Shown in pieces: positions 42,301-51,800 of a DNA stretch of 64,000 nucleotides. Where the stretch lies: contig NZ_CP108054.1 in NCBI RefSeq assembly GCF_036173125.1, positions 1,364,001-1,428,000 of the forward strand, given 5' to 3'. How positions within the stretch are numbered: position 1 is the first letter of the stretch; every line of letters starts with the position of its first letter. Source of the DNA: Streptomyces sp. NBC_00286 (GTDB lineage: Bacteria; Actinomycetota; Actinomycetes; Streptomycetales; Streptomycetaceae). A program made the position numbers and the translations under genes. A model generated the notes under the pieces. That model worked only from the letters and a program-made list of their open reading frames with translations, had not been told where the DNA came from and ran no database searches.

Positions 42301-43932
42301 ATGTCTACCTTCCCCACCTCCATCACCTGCACCTCCCTCAGCTTCACCTGGCCGGACGGCAGCACCGTCTTCGACGATCTCCAGGTCGCCTTCGGGCCCG
42401 GCAGAACCGGTCTCGTCGGCGTCAACGGGTCAGGAAAATCAGCCCTGTTGAAGCTGATCGCCGGGCAGCTCACCCCGACCGACGGCACGGTCAGGGTGGC
42501 GGGCGAGGTCGGCTACCTGCCGCAGAACGTCACCCTCGACACCTCACTGCGCGTCGACAAGGCGCTCGACATCGCCGCCAAGCGCGCCGCGCTGCACGCC
42601 ATCGAGGCGGGCGACGTCGCCGAGCACCACTTCGACGTCGTCGGCGACGACTGGGACGTAGAGGAACGCGCCGTTGCGACGCTCGGCGAACTCGGCCTCG
42701 GCCACATCGAGTTGGACCGTACGATCGGCGAGGTCTCGGGCGGCGAGTCCGTCCTGCTGCGCCTTGCCGCGCTGCTGCTGCGCCGACCCGACGTACTCCT
42801 GCTGGACGAGCCCACCAACAACCTCGACCTGTACGCCCGTAGGCGCCTGTATGCCGCGGTCGAAGCCTGGTCCGGAGTGATGGTCGTGGTCAGCCACGAC
42901 CGTGAACTCCTCGAACTGGTCGACCAGATCGCCGATCTCCGCTCCGGAGAAGTGACTTGGTACGGCGGCAACTTCTCGGCGTACGAGGACGCCCTCGCCA
43001 CCGAGCAGGAGGCGGCCGAGCGCATGGTGCGTGTCGCCGAGGCCGACATGAAGAAGCAGAAGCGTGAACTGACCGAGGCGCAGGTCAAGTTGGCGCGTCG
43101 CAAGCGGTACGCGCAGAAGATGTACGACACGAAGCGCGAGCCCCGGGCCGTGATGAAGCTGAAGAGCCGCTCGGCCCAGGTGTCGGCCGGCAAGCACCGC
43201 ATCATGCACGAGGAGAAGCTCGCCGAGGCCAAGGAACGGCTCGATGAGGCGGTCGACGCCGTACGGGACGACGACGAGATCCGCGTGGAGCTGCCGTACA
43301 CGGCGGTGCCGCCCGGCCGTACCGTACTCACGCTCCTGGACCTGGAGTTGAGATACGGCGCCCGCCTGGCCGGCGGCTTCGAGCTGCGCGGCCCCGAGCG
43401 GATCGCGCTGATCGGGCGCAACGGCGCGGGCAAGACGACACTGCTGCGGACGATCTCCGGGGAACTGGAACCGGTCTCCGGCGAGGCCCGGGCGCACGTA
43501 CCCATGCGCTTCCTGCCGCAGCGCCTCGACGTCCTGGACGACGACCTGACCGTGGCCGAGAACGTCGCGCGTTTCGCACCCAGCGCCACGAACAACCGGA
43601 TCCGGGCCCGCCTCGCCCGCTTCCTGTTCAAGGGCGCCCGCGCCGACCAGCGCGCCGAGACGCTCTCCGGCGGCGAACGCTTCCGGGCCACGCTGGCCGC
43701 CCTGATCCTGGCCGAGCCCGCGCCCCAGCTGCTGATGCTCGACGAGCCGACGAACAACCTCGACATGGCGAGCGTGCGGCAGCTGACCTCGGCCCTGGAG
43801 TCGTACGAGGGCGCGCTGATCGTGGCGAGCCACGACGTGCCGTTCCTGGAGTCGATCGGGATCACACGCTGGCTGCTGCTGGACGGAGAACTCAAGGAAA
43901 TCACGCCAGAAGCTGTCGGGTACCCCGGCTAG
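42301..43932 (+). CDS. ABC-F family ATPase, probable antibiotic-resistance/TiaA-like
   Basis: A 543-residue protein with two ABC domains: Walker A GVNGSGKS near 41-48 and GRNGAGKT near 378, signatures VSGGES and LSGGER, Walker B LLLDEPTNNLD twice. A long Lys/Arg/Glu linker lies around 240-320. The long interdomain linker and regulated leader fit ABC-F proteins that displace pleuromutilins, lincosamides or streptogramin A from the ribosome. The position next to an SsgD-like gene and a UvrA-like gene matches what I recall for S. coelicolor SCO6720 (TiaA). ATG 42301 starts the conserved sequence; the ribosome-binding site is weak. Resistance is inferred. Confidence 0.85.
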   Translation: MSTFPTSITCTSLSFTWPDGSTVFDDLQVAFGPGRTGLVGVNGSGKSALLKLIAGQLTPTDGTVRVAGEVGYLPQNVTLDTSLRVDKALDIAAKRAALHAIEAGDVAEHHFDVVGDDWDVEERAVATLGELGLGHIELDRTIGEVSGGESVLLRLAALLLRRPDVLLLDEPTNNLDLYARRRLYAAVEAWSGVMVVVSHDRELLELVDQIADLRSGEVTWYGGNFSAYEDALATEQEAAERMVRVAEADMKKQKRELTEAQVKLARRKRYAQKMYDTKREPRAVMKLKSRSAQVSAGKHRIMHEEKLAEAKERLDEAVDAVRDDDEIRVELPYTAVPPGRTVLTLLDLELRYGARLAGGFELRGPERIALIGRNGAGKTTLLRTISGELEPVSGEARAHVPMRFLPQRLDVLDDDLTVAENVARFAPSATNNRIRARLARFLFKGARADQRAETLSGGERFRATLAALILAEPAPQLLMLDEPTNNLDMASVRQLTSALESYEGALIVASHDVPFLESIGITRWLLLDGELKEITPEAVGYPG

Positions 43933-43942
43933 CTTCGCCGGT

Positions 43943-46231
43943 ATGAGCCAACTGACCACCGGCACACACCATCAGTACATCCAGGTCAAAGGAGCACAGG
44001 AGAACAACCTCCGCGACGTCACCCTCCGTATTCCGAAAGGCCGGCTGACCGTCTTCACCGGCGTTTCGGGATCGGGGAAGTCGTCCGTCGTCTTCGACAC
44101 GATCGCGGTCGAGTCACAGCGGCAGCTGAACGAGACCTTCACCTGGTTCATCCGCAACCGGCTGCCCAAGTACGAGCGGCCGCACGCCGAGGCCATCGAC
44201 GATCTCTCACCGGCGATCGTCGTCGACCAGCGGCCGGTCGGAGGCCACTCCCGCTCAACCGTGGGCACGATGACGGACGTGTACTCGGTCATCCGGGTGC
44301 TGTTCTCGAGGTACGGCACGCCGAGCGCGGGTCCGGCGACCGCGTACTCGTTCAACGATCCGTCGGGCATGTGCCCCGAGTGCGACGGCCTCGGGCGCAC
44401 GGTCCGGCCCGACTGGGAACGCATCCTGGACCCGGAGCGGTCGATCGCGGACGGCGCGATCCGCTTCCCACCGTTCGCCGTGGGGACCTGGCAGGGGCAG
44501 GCGTACCTGAACACCACCGAACTGGACCAGCAGAAGCCGGTGGGCCGATTCACCGCCGCCGAGCGGGAGTTCCTGCTCCGCGGGCGCTCCGGCACCAAGG
44601 TCACCATGAACAACTCGGAGGGGAGCTGGAGCACCGACTACGAAGGTCTCGCCGACCGTTTCGAGCGGCTGTACCTCAAGCGGGACCTGTCGGCGCTCAG
44701 CCAGAAGACCCGCGATCTGGTGCAGGGTTTCCTGACGGAGGACACCTGCCCGGTGTGCCAGGGGGCACGGCTGAACGTGGCGGCGCTCGCCACCCGCATC
44801 GGCGGACTGTCCATCGCCGACTACACCCGGATGCAGGTCAGCGACCTGATCGCGGTGCTCAAGGACATCGATGACCCCGTCGCCGGGCCGATCGCGGGCG
44901 CGGCCGTGGCCTCGCTCGAGCGGATCGAAGCGATCGGGCTCGGCTACCTCAGCCTCGACCGGGAGACCGCCACGCTCTCCGGCGGAGAGGGCCAGCGCCT
45001 GAAGACGGTGCGGCATCTCGGCTCGAGCCTGACCGGGATGACGTACATCTTCGACGAACCGAGCGTCGGGCTGCACCCGCGCGATGTGGGCCGCCTCGGC
45101 GATCTGCTGCTGCGGCTGCGCGACAAGGGGAACACCGTGCTGGTCGTCGAGCACGACCGGGACGTCATCGCCCTCGCCGACCATGTCGTGGACCTGGGTC
45201 CCGGGGCGGGAGCGGACGGCGGGCAGGTGGTGTTCGAGGGAACACCGGACGAGCTGGCGGCGGCCGACACCCTCACGGGCCGCTGTCTGCGCCGCCGCAC
45301 CCAGCTCAAGGAGCCGACCCGGCAGGCCGCCGGCGGGCTGTGGGTGAAGGGCGCGGACCTGCACAATCTGCGGGACGTCACGGTGGAGTTCCCCACCGGG
45401 GTACTGACCGTGGTGACCGGTGTCGCGGGCTCCGGGAAGAGCACGCTCGTCTCCCAGGCGTTCACGGCCGCCCACCCGGACACGGTCGTCGTCGACCAGT
45501 CCTCCATCGGCATCTCGGCGCGGTCCACGCCGGCGACGTACGTCGGGATCATGGACACCGTACGAAGGATCTTCGCGCGCGAGACAGGCACCGAGCCGGG
45601 GCTGTTCAGCTTCAACTCCGAAGGCGCCTGCGGGACTTGCCAAGGGCGCGGGATCAGCTACACGGACCTCGCGTTCATGGACCCGGTGACCACGACCTGC
45701 CCCGACTGCGAGGGCCGACGCTTCAAGGACGAGGTACTGCGGCTGACCGTGGGCGGCAACTCCATCGTCGACGTACTGGAGATGACGGCCGATCAGGCCC
45801 TGGACTTCTTCACGGACACGGGCGTACGCCGCCGTCTGCGCGCCTTGCGGGACGTCGGGCTCACGTACTTGACGCTGGGTCAGCCCTTGTCCACGCTCTC
45901 CGGAGGGGAGCGGCAGCGCATCAAACTCGCGACCCGGTTGCATCAAACGGGCGCGGTCTACGTCCTCGACGAGCCGACCACCGGGCTGCACATGTCGGAC
46001 GTCGCCGGACTGCTCGCCCTCCTCGACCGGCTGGTCGACAGCGGCAACACCGTCCTGGTGGTCGAGCACAACCTGGAGGTCGTGGCGCACGCCGACTGGG
46101 TCATCGACCTCGGACCCGACGGCGGCAAGGACGGCGGACAGGTGATCTTCGAAGGGCCGCCACACCGGCTGCTCGACGCGGAGGGATCGTTCACGGCCGA
46201 ACACCTGCGGCGGGCGGTCGGCACGGGCTGA
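43943..46231 (+). CDS. UvrA-like ABC ATPase (short, drug-resistance type)
   Basis: A 762-residue UvrA paralogue with both ABC modules ([14 protein letters not shown] near 41, [26 protein letters not shown] near 493, [12 protein letters not shown]) and zinc-type cysteine pairs [18 protein letters not shown] and CGTCQGRG...CPDC. It is about 200 residues shorter than repair UvrA (near 950) because insertion and UvrB-binding regions are reduced, as in DrrC-type class II proteins. The gap to the ABC-F gene is only 10 bp with no strong ribosome-binding site, so the two genes are probably cotranscribed. A joint antibiotic-response role is inferred. Confidence 0.88.
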   Translation: MSQLTTGTHHQYIQVKGAQENNLRDVTLRIPKGRLTVFTGVSGSGKSSVVFDTIAVESQRQLNETFTWFIRNRLPKYERPHAEAIDDLSPAIVVDQRPVGGHSRSTVGTMTDVYSVIRVLFSRYGTPSAGPATAYSFNDPSGMCPECDGLGRTVRPDWERILDPERSIADGAIRFPPFAVGTWQGQAYLNTTELDQQKPVGRFTAAEREFLLRGRSGTKVTMNNSEGSWSTDYEGLADRFERLYLKRDLSALSQKTRDLVQGFLTEDTCPVCQGARLNVAALATRIGGLSIADYTRMQVSDLIAVLKDIDDPVAGPIAGAAVASLERIEAIGLGYLSLDRETATLSGGEGQRLKTVRHLGSSLTGMTYIFDEPSVGLHPRDVGRLGDLLLRLRDKGNTVLVVEHDRDVIALADHVVDLGPGAGADGGQVVFEGTPDELAAADTLTGRCLRRRTQLKEPTRQAAGGLWVKGADLHNLRDVTVEFPTGVLTVVTGVAGSGKSTLVSQAFTAAHPDTVVVDQSSIGISARSTPATYVGIMDTVRRIFARETGTEPGLFSFNSEGACGTCQGRGISYTDLAFMDPVTTTCPDCEGRRFKDEVLRLTVGGNSIVDVLEMTADQALDFFTDTGVRRRLRALRDVGLTYLTLGQPLSTLSGGERQRIKLATRLHQTGAVYVLDEPTTGLHMSDVAGLLALLDRLVDSGNTVLVVEHNLEVVAHADWVIDLGPDGGKDGGQVIFEGPPHRLLDAEGSFTAEHLRRAVGTG

Positions 46232-46353
46232 GCCGCAGGGGTACGCGGGCCCGGTGGCCGAAGCCATGACCGCGGGGGCTGTCGCCGGACGGGGCACGGG
46301 CTGCATGATGTGCGCAGACACCCCCTGCCAACCCTCGATTCGGAGACCCGCGC

Positions 46354-47130
46354 GTGCCCAGCCAGAAGGCCCTCATCCGCCGACCCAGCCCCCGACTGGC
46401 CGAAGGACTGGTCACGTATATCGAGCGGGAACCGGTCGACGCCGAGCTCGCGATGCGGCAGTGGGAGGCGTACGTCGAGGCGCTGGCCGCGCACGGCTGG
46501 GAGACCATCGAGGTGGATCCCGAGGACGACTGCCCCGACTCGGTGTTCGTGGAGGACACGGTGGTCGTCTTCCGCAACGTGGCGCTCATCGCCCGCCCCG
46601 GCGCCGAGTCGCGGCGCGAGGAGACCGCGGGGGTCGAGGAGGCCGTGGCCCGGCTCGGCTGCTCGGTGAACTGGGTGTGGGAGCCGGGCACGCTCGAGGG
46701 CGGCGACGTCCTGAAGATCGGCGACACCGTGTACGTGGGGCGCGGCGGGCGCACCAACGCGGCGGGCATCCACCAGCTGCGGGCCGCCTTCGAACCGCTC
46801 GGCGCCCGTGTCGTCGCCGTACCGGTGAGCAAGGTGCTGCATCTGAAGTCGGCGGTCACGGCGCTGCCCGACGGCACGGTCATCGGACACGAGCCGCTGG
46901 TGGACACGCCTTCGCTCTTCCCGCGCTTCCTGTCGGTGCCGGAGGCGTCCGGCGCCCATGTCGTACACCTGGGTGGCGGAAAGCTGCTGATGGCGGCGAG
47001 CGCGCCCAAGACCGCCGAGTTGTTCGCCGACCTCGGCCATGAACCCGTTCTCGTGGACATCAGCGAGTTCGAGAAGCTCGAGGGCTGTGTGACTTGCCTC
47101 TCGGTCCGGGTCCGGGACCTGTATGCCTGA
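46354..47130 (+). CDS. ddaH: Dimethylargininase
   Basis: The 258-residue amidinotransferase-fold protein has the conserved EDTVVVF (67-73), LEGGDVLKIGDTVYVGRGGRTN, active histidine H163 in VLHLKSAVT and the nucleophile C248 in GCVTCLS. It hydrolyses N-methylated arginines to citrulline and methylamines. GTG 46354 gives the normal N-terminus. Streptomyces homologues are often single genes like this one. It is separated by 122 bp from the UvrA-like gene. Confidence 0.9.
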   Translation: MPSQKALIRRPSPRLAEGLVTYIEREPVDAELAMRQWEAYVEALAAHGWETIEVDPEDDCPDSVFVEDTVVVFRNVALIARPGAESRREETAGVEEAVARLGCSVNWVWEPGTLEGGDVLKIGDTVYVGRGGRTNAAGIHQLRAAFEPLGARVVAVPVSKVLHLKSAVTALPDGTVIGHEPLVDTPSLFPRFLSVPEASGAHVVHLGGGKLLMAASAPKTAELFADLGHEPVLVDISEFEKLEGCVTCLSVRVRDLYA

Positions 47131-47257
47131 CCGGCCGGTCCGGAGTGCCTGTCCCGCCGGGGACCTGCGGGTCCGTGTGCGACACGGCTCGATCTCGAAG
47201 ATCCCGCTGTTCAGGGGCTGTTCACCCATGTGAGGACCCCTTATAGCGCCCTTAACC

Positions 47258-47299
47258 TACGGTGTCGTAACCTACGGTCTCGTAGCCTACGATGCCGTA
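47258..47299. promoter_or_regulatory. Three tandem TACG-N4-CGTA operators before the desaturase gene
   Basis: TACGGTGTCGTA (47258), TACGGTCTCGTA (47273) and TACGATGCCGTA (47288) are each 12-bp dyads exactly 15 bp apart; the last extends to CCTACG-N4-CGTAGG. A TATAGC -10-like hexamer lies at 47242-47247, so the array would cover the transcription start. A TetR-type acyl-CoA-sensing repressor is the likely binder. Confidence 0.6.
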
Positions 47300-47338
47300 G
47301 GTTCGTGCCCTTCGCTCGTACGTCCCCCTGGAGCACCC

Positions 47339-48316
47339 ATGACGATCACTTCCCCTCACCTAGGCAGCCCGTCCTCCACCTGGACCGACGCACGTCTGCT
47401 GTACGCGCTGGAGGAAGTTGTCGAGACGGAGCTGAACCGCCACCTCAAGGTGGCCAAGGACTGGATGCCGCACGAGTACGTGCCGTTCAGCGACGGCCGG
47501 AATTTCCCGGGCATCTTCGAGGACGGCGAGGCCTGGGAGAAGGAGCAGTCCAAGGTCACCGAGCTCGGCCGCATCGCACTGGTCGTGAACCTCCTGACGG
47601 AGGACAACCTCCCCAGCTACCACCACGAGATCGCCAGCCTCTTCGGCCGTGACGGCGCCTGGGGCACCTGGGTGCACCGCTGGACGGCCGAAGAGGGCCG
47701 GCACGGCATTGTGATGCGGGACTACCTGCTCACCTCACGCGCGGTGGACCCGGACCAGTTGGAGCAGTTCCGCATGGCCCACATGAGTGAGGGCTTCGAG
47801 TCGGACAACCGGCACTCGATGCTGCACTCCGTCGCCTACGTCGCCTTCCAGGAGCTGGCGACCCGCGTCTCGCACCGCAACACCGGCCACCAGTCGGGTG
47901 ACCCGGTCTGCGACCGCATGCTGGCGCGCATCGCGACCGACGAAAACCTCCACATGGTCTTCTACCGCAACCTGCTGAAGGCGGCCTTCGACCTCGCGCC
48001 CGACCTGACGATGCAGGCGGTGCGCGACGTGATCGTGAACTTCCGCATGCCCGGTCACGGGATGCCCGGCTTCGAGCGGGCCGCCGCGCAGATGGCGATC
48101 GGCGAGGTCTACAACATGCGTATCCACCACGACGACGTCATCCAGCCCGTGCTGCGCTTCCTGAAGGTCCTGGAGATCGACGGTCTCGGCCCGGAGGGCC
48201 TCAAGGCGCAGGAGGAAATCGGCCTGTACATGGGCGGCCTGGACGCGGAGGCGTCCAAGTTCGACGAGAAGCTGGCGGCGCGTAAGGCGAGGATGGCGGC
48301 GCGCGGCAAGGCGTAA
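47339..48316 (+). CDS. Acyl-ACP desaturase (DesA-type diiron enzyme)
   Basis: A 325-residue ferritin-like protein. Diiron ligands come from ALEEVVETELNRH, AEEGRHG (the E-x2-H pair) and ATDENLHMVFY (second D/E-x2-H pair). Such soluble desaturases introduce a double bond into ACP-bound fatty acids using reduced ferredoxin and oxygen. GGAGCACCC precedes ATG 47339 with GGAG at 6 bases. The triple operator upstream suggests tight control by fatty-acid supply. Confidence 0.92.
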   Translation: MTITSPHLGSPSSTWTDARLLYALEEVVETELNRHLKVAKDWMPHEYVPFSDGRNFPGIFEDGEAWEKEQSKVTELGRIALVVNLLTEDNLPSYHHEIASLFGRDGAWGTWVHRWTAEEGRHGIVMRDYLLTSRAVDPDQLEQFRMAHMSEGFESDNRHSMLHSVAYVAFQELATRVSHRNTGHQSGDPVCDRMLARIATDENLHMVFYRNLLKAAFDLAPDLTMQAVRDVIVNFRMPGHGMPGFERAAAQMAIGEVYNMRIHHDDVIQPVLRFLKVLEIDGLGPEGLKAQEEIGLYMGGLDAEASKFDEKLAARKARMAARGKA

Positions 48317-48340
48317 GCCCGCCCGTACGAGGAGCTCTGC

Positions 48341-48368
48341 AGGCGCCCGGCCTATCCGCCGGGCGCCT
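48341..48368 (+). terminator. Terminator after the desaturase gene
   Basis: AGGCGCCCGGC and GCCGGGCGCCT form a perfect 11-bp stem with a 6-base loop, 24 bases after the stop codon. Confidence 0.8.
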
Positions 48369-48827
48369 ATTCGTGCGCCGTCACACCGCCAGCGCGGCGT
48401 CGCGGACGTGGGGCGCCTATTCGTGTGCCGTCACCGCCGCCCGTGCCGCGTCGCGGACGTCTGGCGCCTAATCGTGCGCCGTGACCACCGCCGCCCGTGC
48501 CGCGTCGCGCACGCCGGGCGCCCAATCGTGCGCCGTCACCACCGCCCGTGCCGCGCCGCGGACGCCGGGCGCCCAATCGTGCGCCGTCACCACCGCCCGT
48601 GCCGCGCCGCGCACGCCGGGCGCCCAATCGTGCGCCGTCACCACCGCCCGTGCCGCGCCGCGCACGCCGGGCGCCCAATCGTGCGCCGTCACCACCGCCC
48701 ATGCCGCGCCGCGCACGCCGGGCGCCCAATCGTGCGCCGTCACCACCGCCCGTGCCGCGCCGCGGACGTCTGGCGCCTATTCGTGCGCTGTCACCACCGC
48801 CAGTGCCGCGTCGCGGACGTCGGGCAG
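48363..48827 (-). repeat. 51-bp tandem array copying the 3' end of the HEAT-repeat gene
   Basis: Nine units of mostly 51 bp (17 codons) run from the terminator of the desaturase gene into the end of the HEAT gene. Read on the minus strand in the HEAT frame the units encode APGVRGAARAVVTAHDW, clearly derived from the last residues LPDVRDAALAVVTAHE of the protein. The HEAT stop codon TAG sits where most other units have TGG. Confidence 0.9.
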
Positions 48828-51800
48828 TGCGTGGCGGCGTAGGAGTCGGAGGTGTTCGCGCCAGGGGGCCGGCCAGCCGGTGCGGCTGCCGAGGGCTCCA
48901 GTGAGGGCTACGGCGAGGAGGCCCTGAGCGTGACCGCCGTGGGCGGCCAGGCGGCGGGCTACGTGCAGCAGGGCCTCGGGGTCGCCCTCGTGCACCTGGC
49001 TGCGCAGGCGGTCGCCGACTTCCTGTGCCATGCGGGCCGCGAGCGCCGGGCGGCCCTCGGTGAGGGCGGCGAGGCCCTCGAGCCGGGCCGGGTCCGCGTC
49101 CAAATCCAGGTGGAACGCAGCGATCTCGGCGGCCTGCGGTACGAAGTCGTCGTATCCCGCGAGGAGTTCGCTCGCGGCGAGAGCGGCCGGGCGGATGGGC
49201 CGCGGGGCGGATCTGCCGTACAGGCTGAGGCGGAGGACGAGGTTCTCGATACGGCGGCGGGCGGGGCGGTCGCGTTGTTCTTCGGCGTCGTGCAGGGGTT
49301 CGATGGGAGGGAGCCCATCCGCGGCGCCATGCAGGGGCTCTACGGGCGGGAACCCGCCCGCGGCGCCGTACAGGGGCATCCCGGCCCGGTCCGAACTCTC
49401 GGCGCTGTGCGGGACCTCCGCAGCGGAGGGCGCAGCCGCGGCGTCGTGCAGGGCCGCCCCGGTGGGGGGCGCGCCCCCGGCGTCGTGCGCGGTCTCCACG
49501 GCCGCACCGTCGGCGTCATGCAGGACGTCCGCGGTCGGGGGCGCGCCCTGGGCGTCATGCGGGACATCCGAGACCGGGGGCGCGCCCGCGGCGCCGCGCT
49601 GTGCAGCCCCGGTGGGGGCCGCACCCCCAGCGCCGCGCGCGGTCTCCACGGCCGCACCCTCGGCGTCATGCGTGACATCCGCGGTCGGGGGCGCACCCCC
49701 GGCGCCGCGCCGTGCAGCCCCGGTCGGGGCTGAACCACCAACGCCGCGCGCGGTCTCCACGGCCGCACCCTCGGCGTCATGCGTGACATCCGCGGTCGGG
49801 GGCGCACCCCCGGCGCCGCGCCGTGCAGCCCCGGTCGGGGCCGCACCCCCAGCGCCGCGGGCGGTCTCCACGGCCGCACCCTCGGCGTCATGCGTGACAT
49901 CCGCGGTCGGGGGCGCACCCCCGGCGCCGCGCTGTGCAGCCCCGGTCGGGGCTGAACCACCAACGCCGCGCAGCCCCTCCCCGGTCAGGGCCGAACCACC
50001 AACGCCGCGCAGCCCCTCCCCGGTCAGGGCCGCGCCCTCCGCCTCCGCCAGCGTCCGCAACGCTCGTAGCAGGCCCTCGCCGCCCCGTTCCGAGCCCGCC
50101 GCGGCCGTCACAAGGCCGTGTGCGGCGGCGTGCCAGGAGTCTCGCTCAGCCAAGTTCGCGGCGGCGTCAGCCAGTACCGTCGGCGCGTCCGGGGACCACG
50201 GCGCCCAGCGGGCCAGCGCGTCGAAGGCCACGGCCGCCGTCTCCGGGTCGTCGGTATCGCAGACATCGCGCACCAGGCGGGCATACCGCTCGCGGTGGGG
50301 CTCGGAGAGGTCCAGCGGCGAAACGCGCAGAACAGCCGTGCGCAGAACGGGTTCCGCGCCCGCGGCATCGCCCAGCAACCCCCACACCGACTCCTCCGCG
50401 AGCAACGGATCCGCGAAGGCGACGCAGGCGGCGCGTACGTCGCGATGGGTGCCCCCGCGTGCGTACGCCTCCGTCAGCAGCTCCGCCGCCTGCGGCACCG
50501 GAAGGCGTACGGCGGCCAGGCGGGCGGCCTCCTTGCGGCTGGTCACCTTGACGTCGGGTCCGAGCAGCATGGCGCGGAGCTGCTCGGCGAGGAGGGACGG
50601 CGCAGCGTGCCGGGACGCCTGCGTCGCCGCGTACACCGCCACGCGCGCGTGCTCGCCGCCCGCGTGCGCGAGCAGTTCGGGCAGCGCGTCGGCGGGCCGG
50701 TCGGTGCGGGCAAGGGCGGCCAGGGCCGCCTCGGCGAGGACGACGTCCTCGGATGCGGTCCAGCGTCGTACGAGATCGGCGCCGATGCCCGGTACGAGCG
50801 CGCTCTGCTCGACTGCTGCGGCCCGCTGCCACAGCGGGAGCCCGTCGTCCTCGGCAAGGGCCGCCAATCGCCGAGCCACCGCCTGCTGTTGACGCGGCAC
50901 CCAGCGCCGTATATCGCGATCCACCCCTACGACCCAGGGGCTGCCCTTGGTCAGGAAGCGGCCGTACGGCGGGGTGTCGGCCAGCAGCGGGTCGAGCAGG
51001 TCCGTACGGGACCGGGTGACGATGTCCTGGACCGACTCCAGCGCACCGGCGGACGGTTCCAGTGCGAGGATCCGGGCCGCGCGCTCGCCTCGGGTCGCGG
51101 GCGGCTCCAGCCACCGGGCGACGGCCTCGCGTGCGGTCGTGTCGCGGCCGTAGCGGATCGCCTGCCAAAGGAGTTCCTGCAGCTCGTGCATACCCGCGGC
51201 GCGACGGCCCACCGCTCGGGTGAGGGCGAAGGCGAGGCTGAAGTCGGACTTCTCGGCACCCGCCTCGATCCAGGGGCGCAGCGCTTCGTACACCTGGTGT
51301 TCCTGGCCGCGCCGCAGTGTGTGGTCGAGGCGGCCGAGATCGGCGGCGCCGGTGTTGCCGGAGATCCGCACCAGGGTGCGCAGCGCCCAGTTCACCAACT
51401 CCCGCCGCCCGCTTGCCGCGTGCTCACGCAGCACGCCGACGGCGAGCCGACTCAGGTGGGACCGGGTGCCGGACGAGGAGTCGGGGGCCTGGACGGCGTC
51501 GACGGCGATGCGGTCGAGGTGCGGCTCCGCGTCCTTCGTGAACAGCGCAGGCCGGACCCTGGCGAGCGCTGCGAGCGCCGCCTCGCGCACCGGGTCCTGC
51601 TCGTTGCGCAGCCGTCCCATGTCCTCCAGTACGGCGATGACGGCCTCGGGGTCGCCGGAGCGGTCCGCGTTGCGGATCAGGCACTGCCAAGCCTCGACGC
51701 GGTCCTCGGCGGCCGGACGCCGAGTGGCCTCGACGAGCCGTTCGCGGACCTCGGCGACCGGCAGGAAGGACTCGAAGCGCAGAACCCCCATCTCCCAGCC

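Noticed and set aside
43943-46231. The repair UvrA of the UvrABC system
   Set aside because: It is about 200 residues too short and sits with an ABC-F gene rather than with repair genes, so a UvrA-like resistance-type paralogue is more likely.
48363-48776. A separate small repeat protein gene on either strand (VVTAHDW or RRAPNRAPS repeats)
   Set aside because: The units are copies of the HEAT gene 3' end without a start signal of their own.
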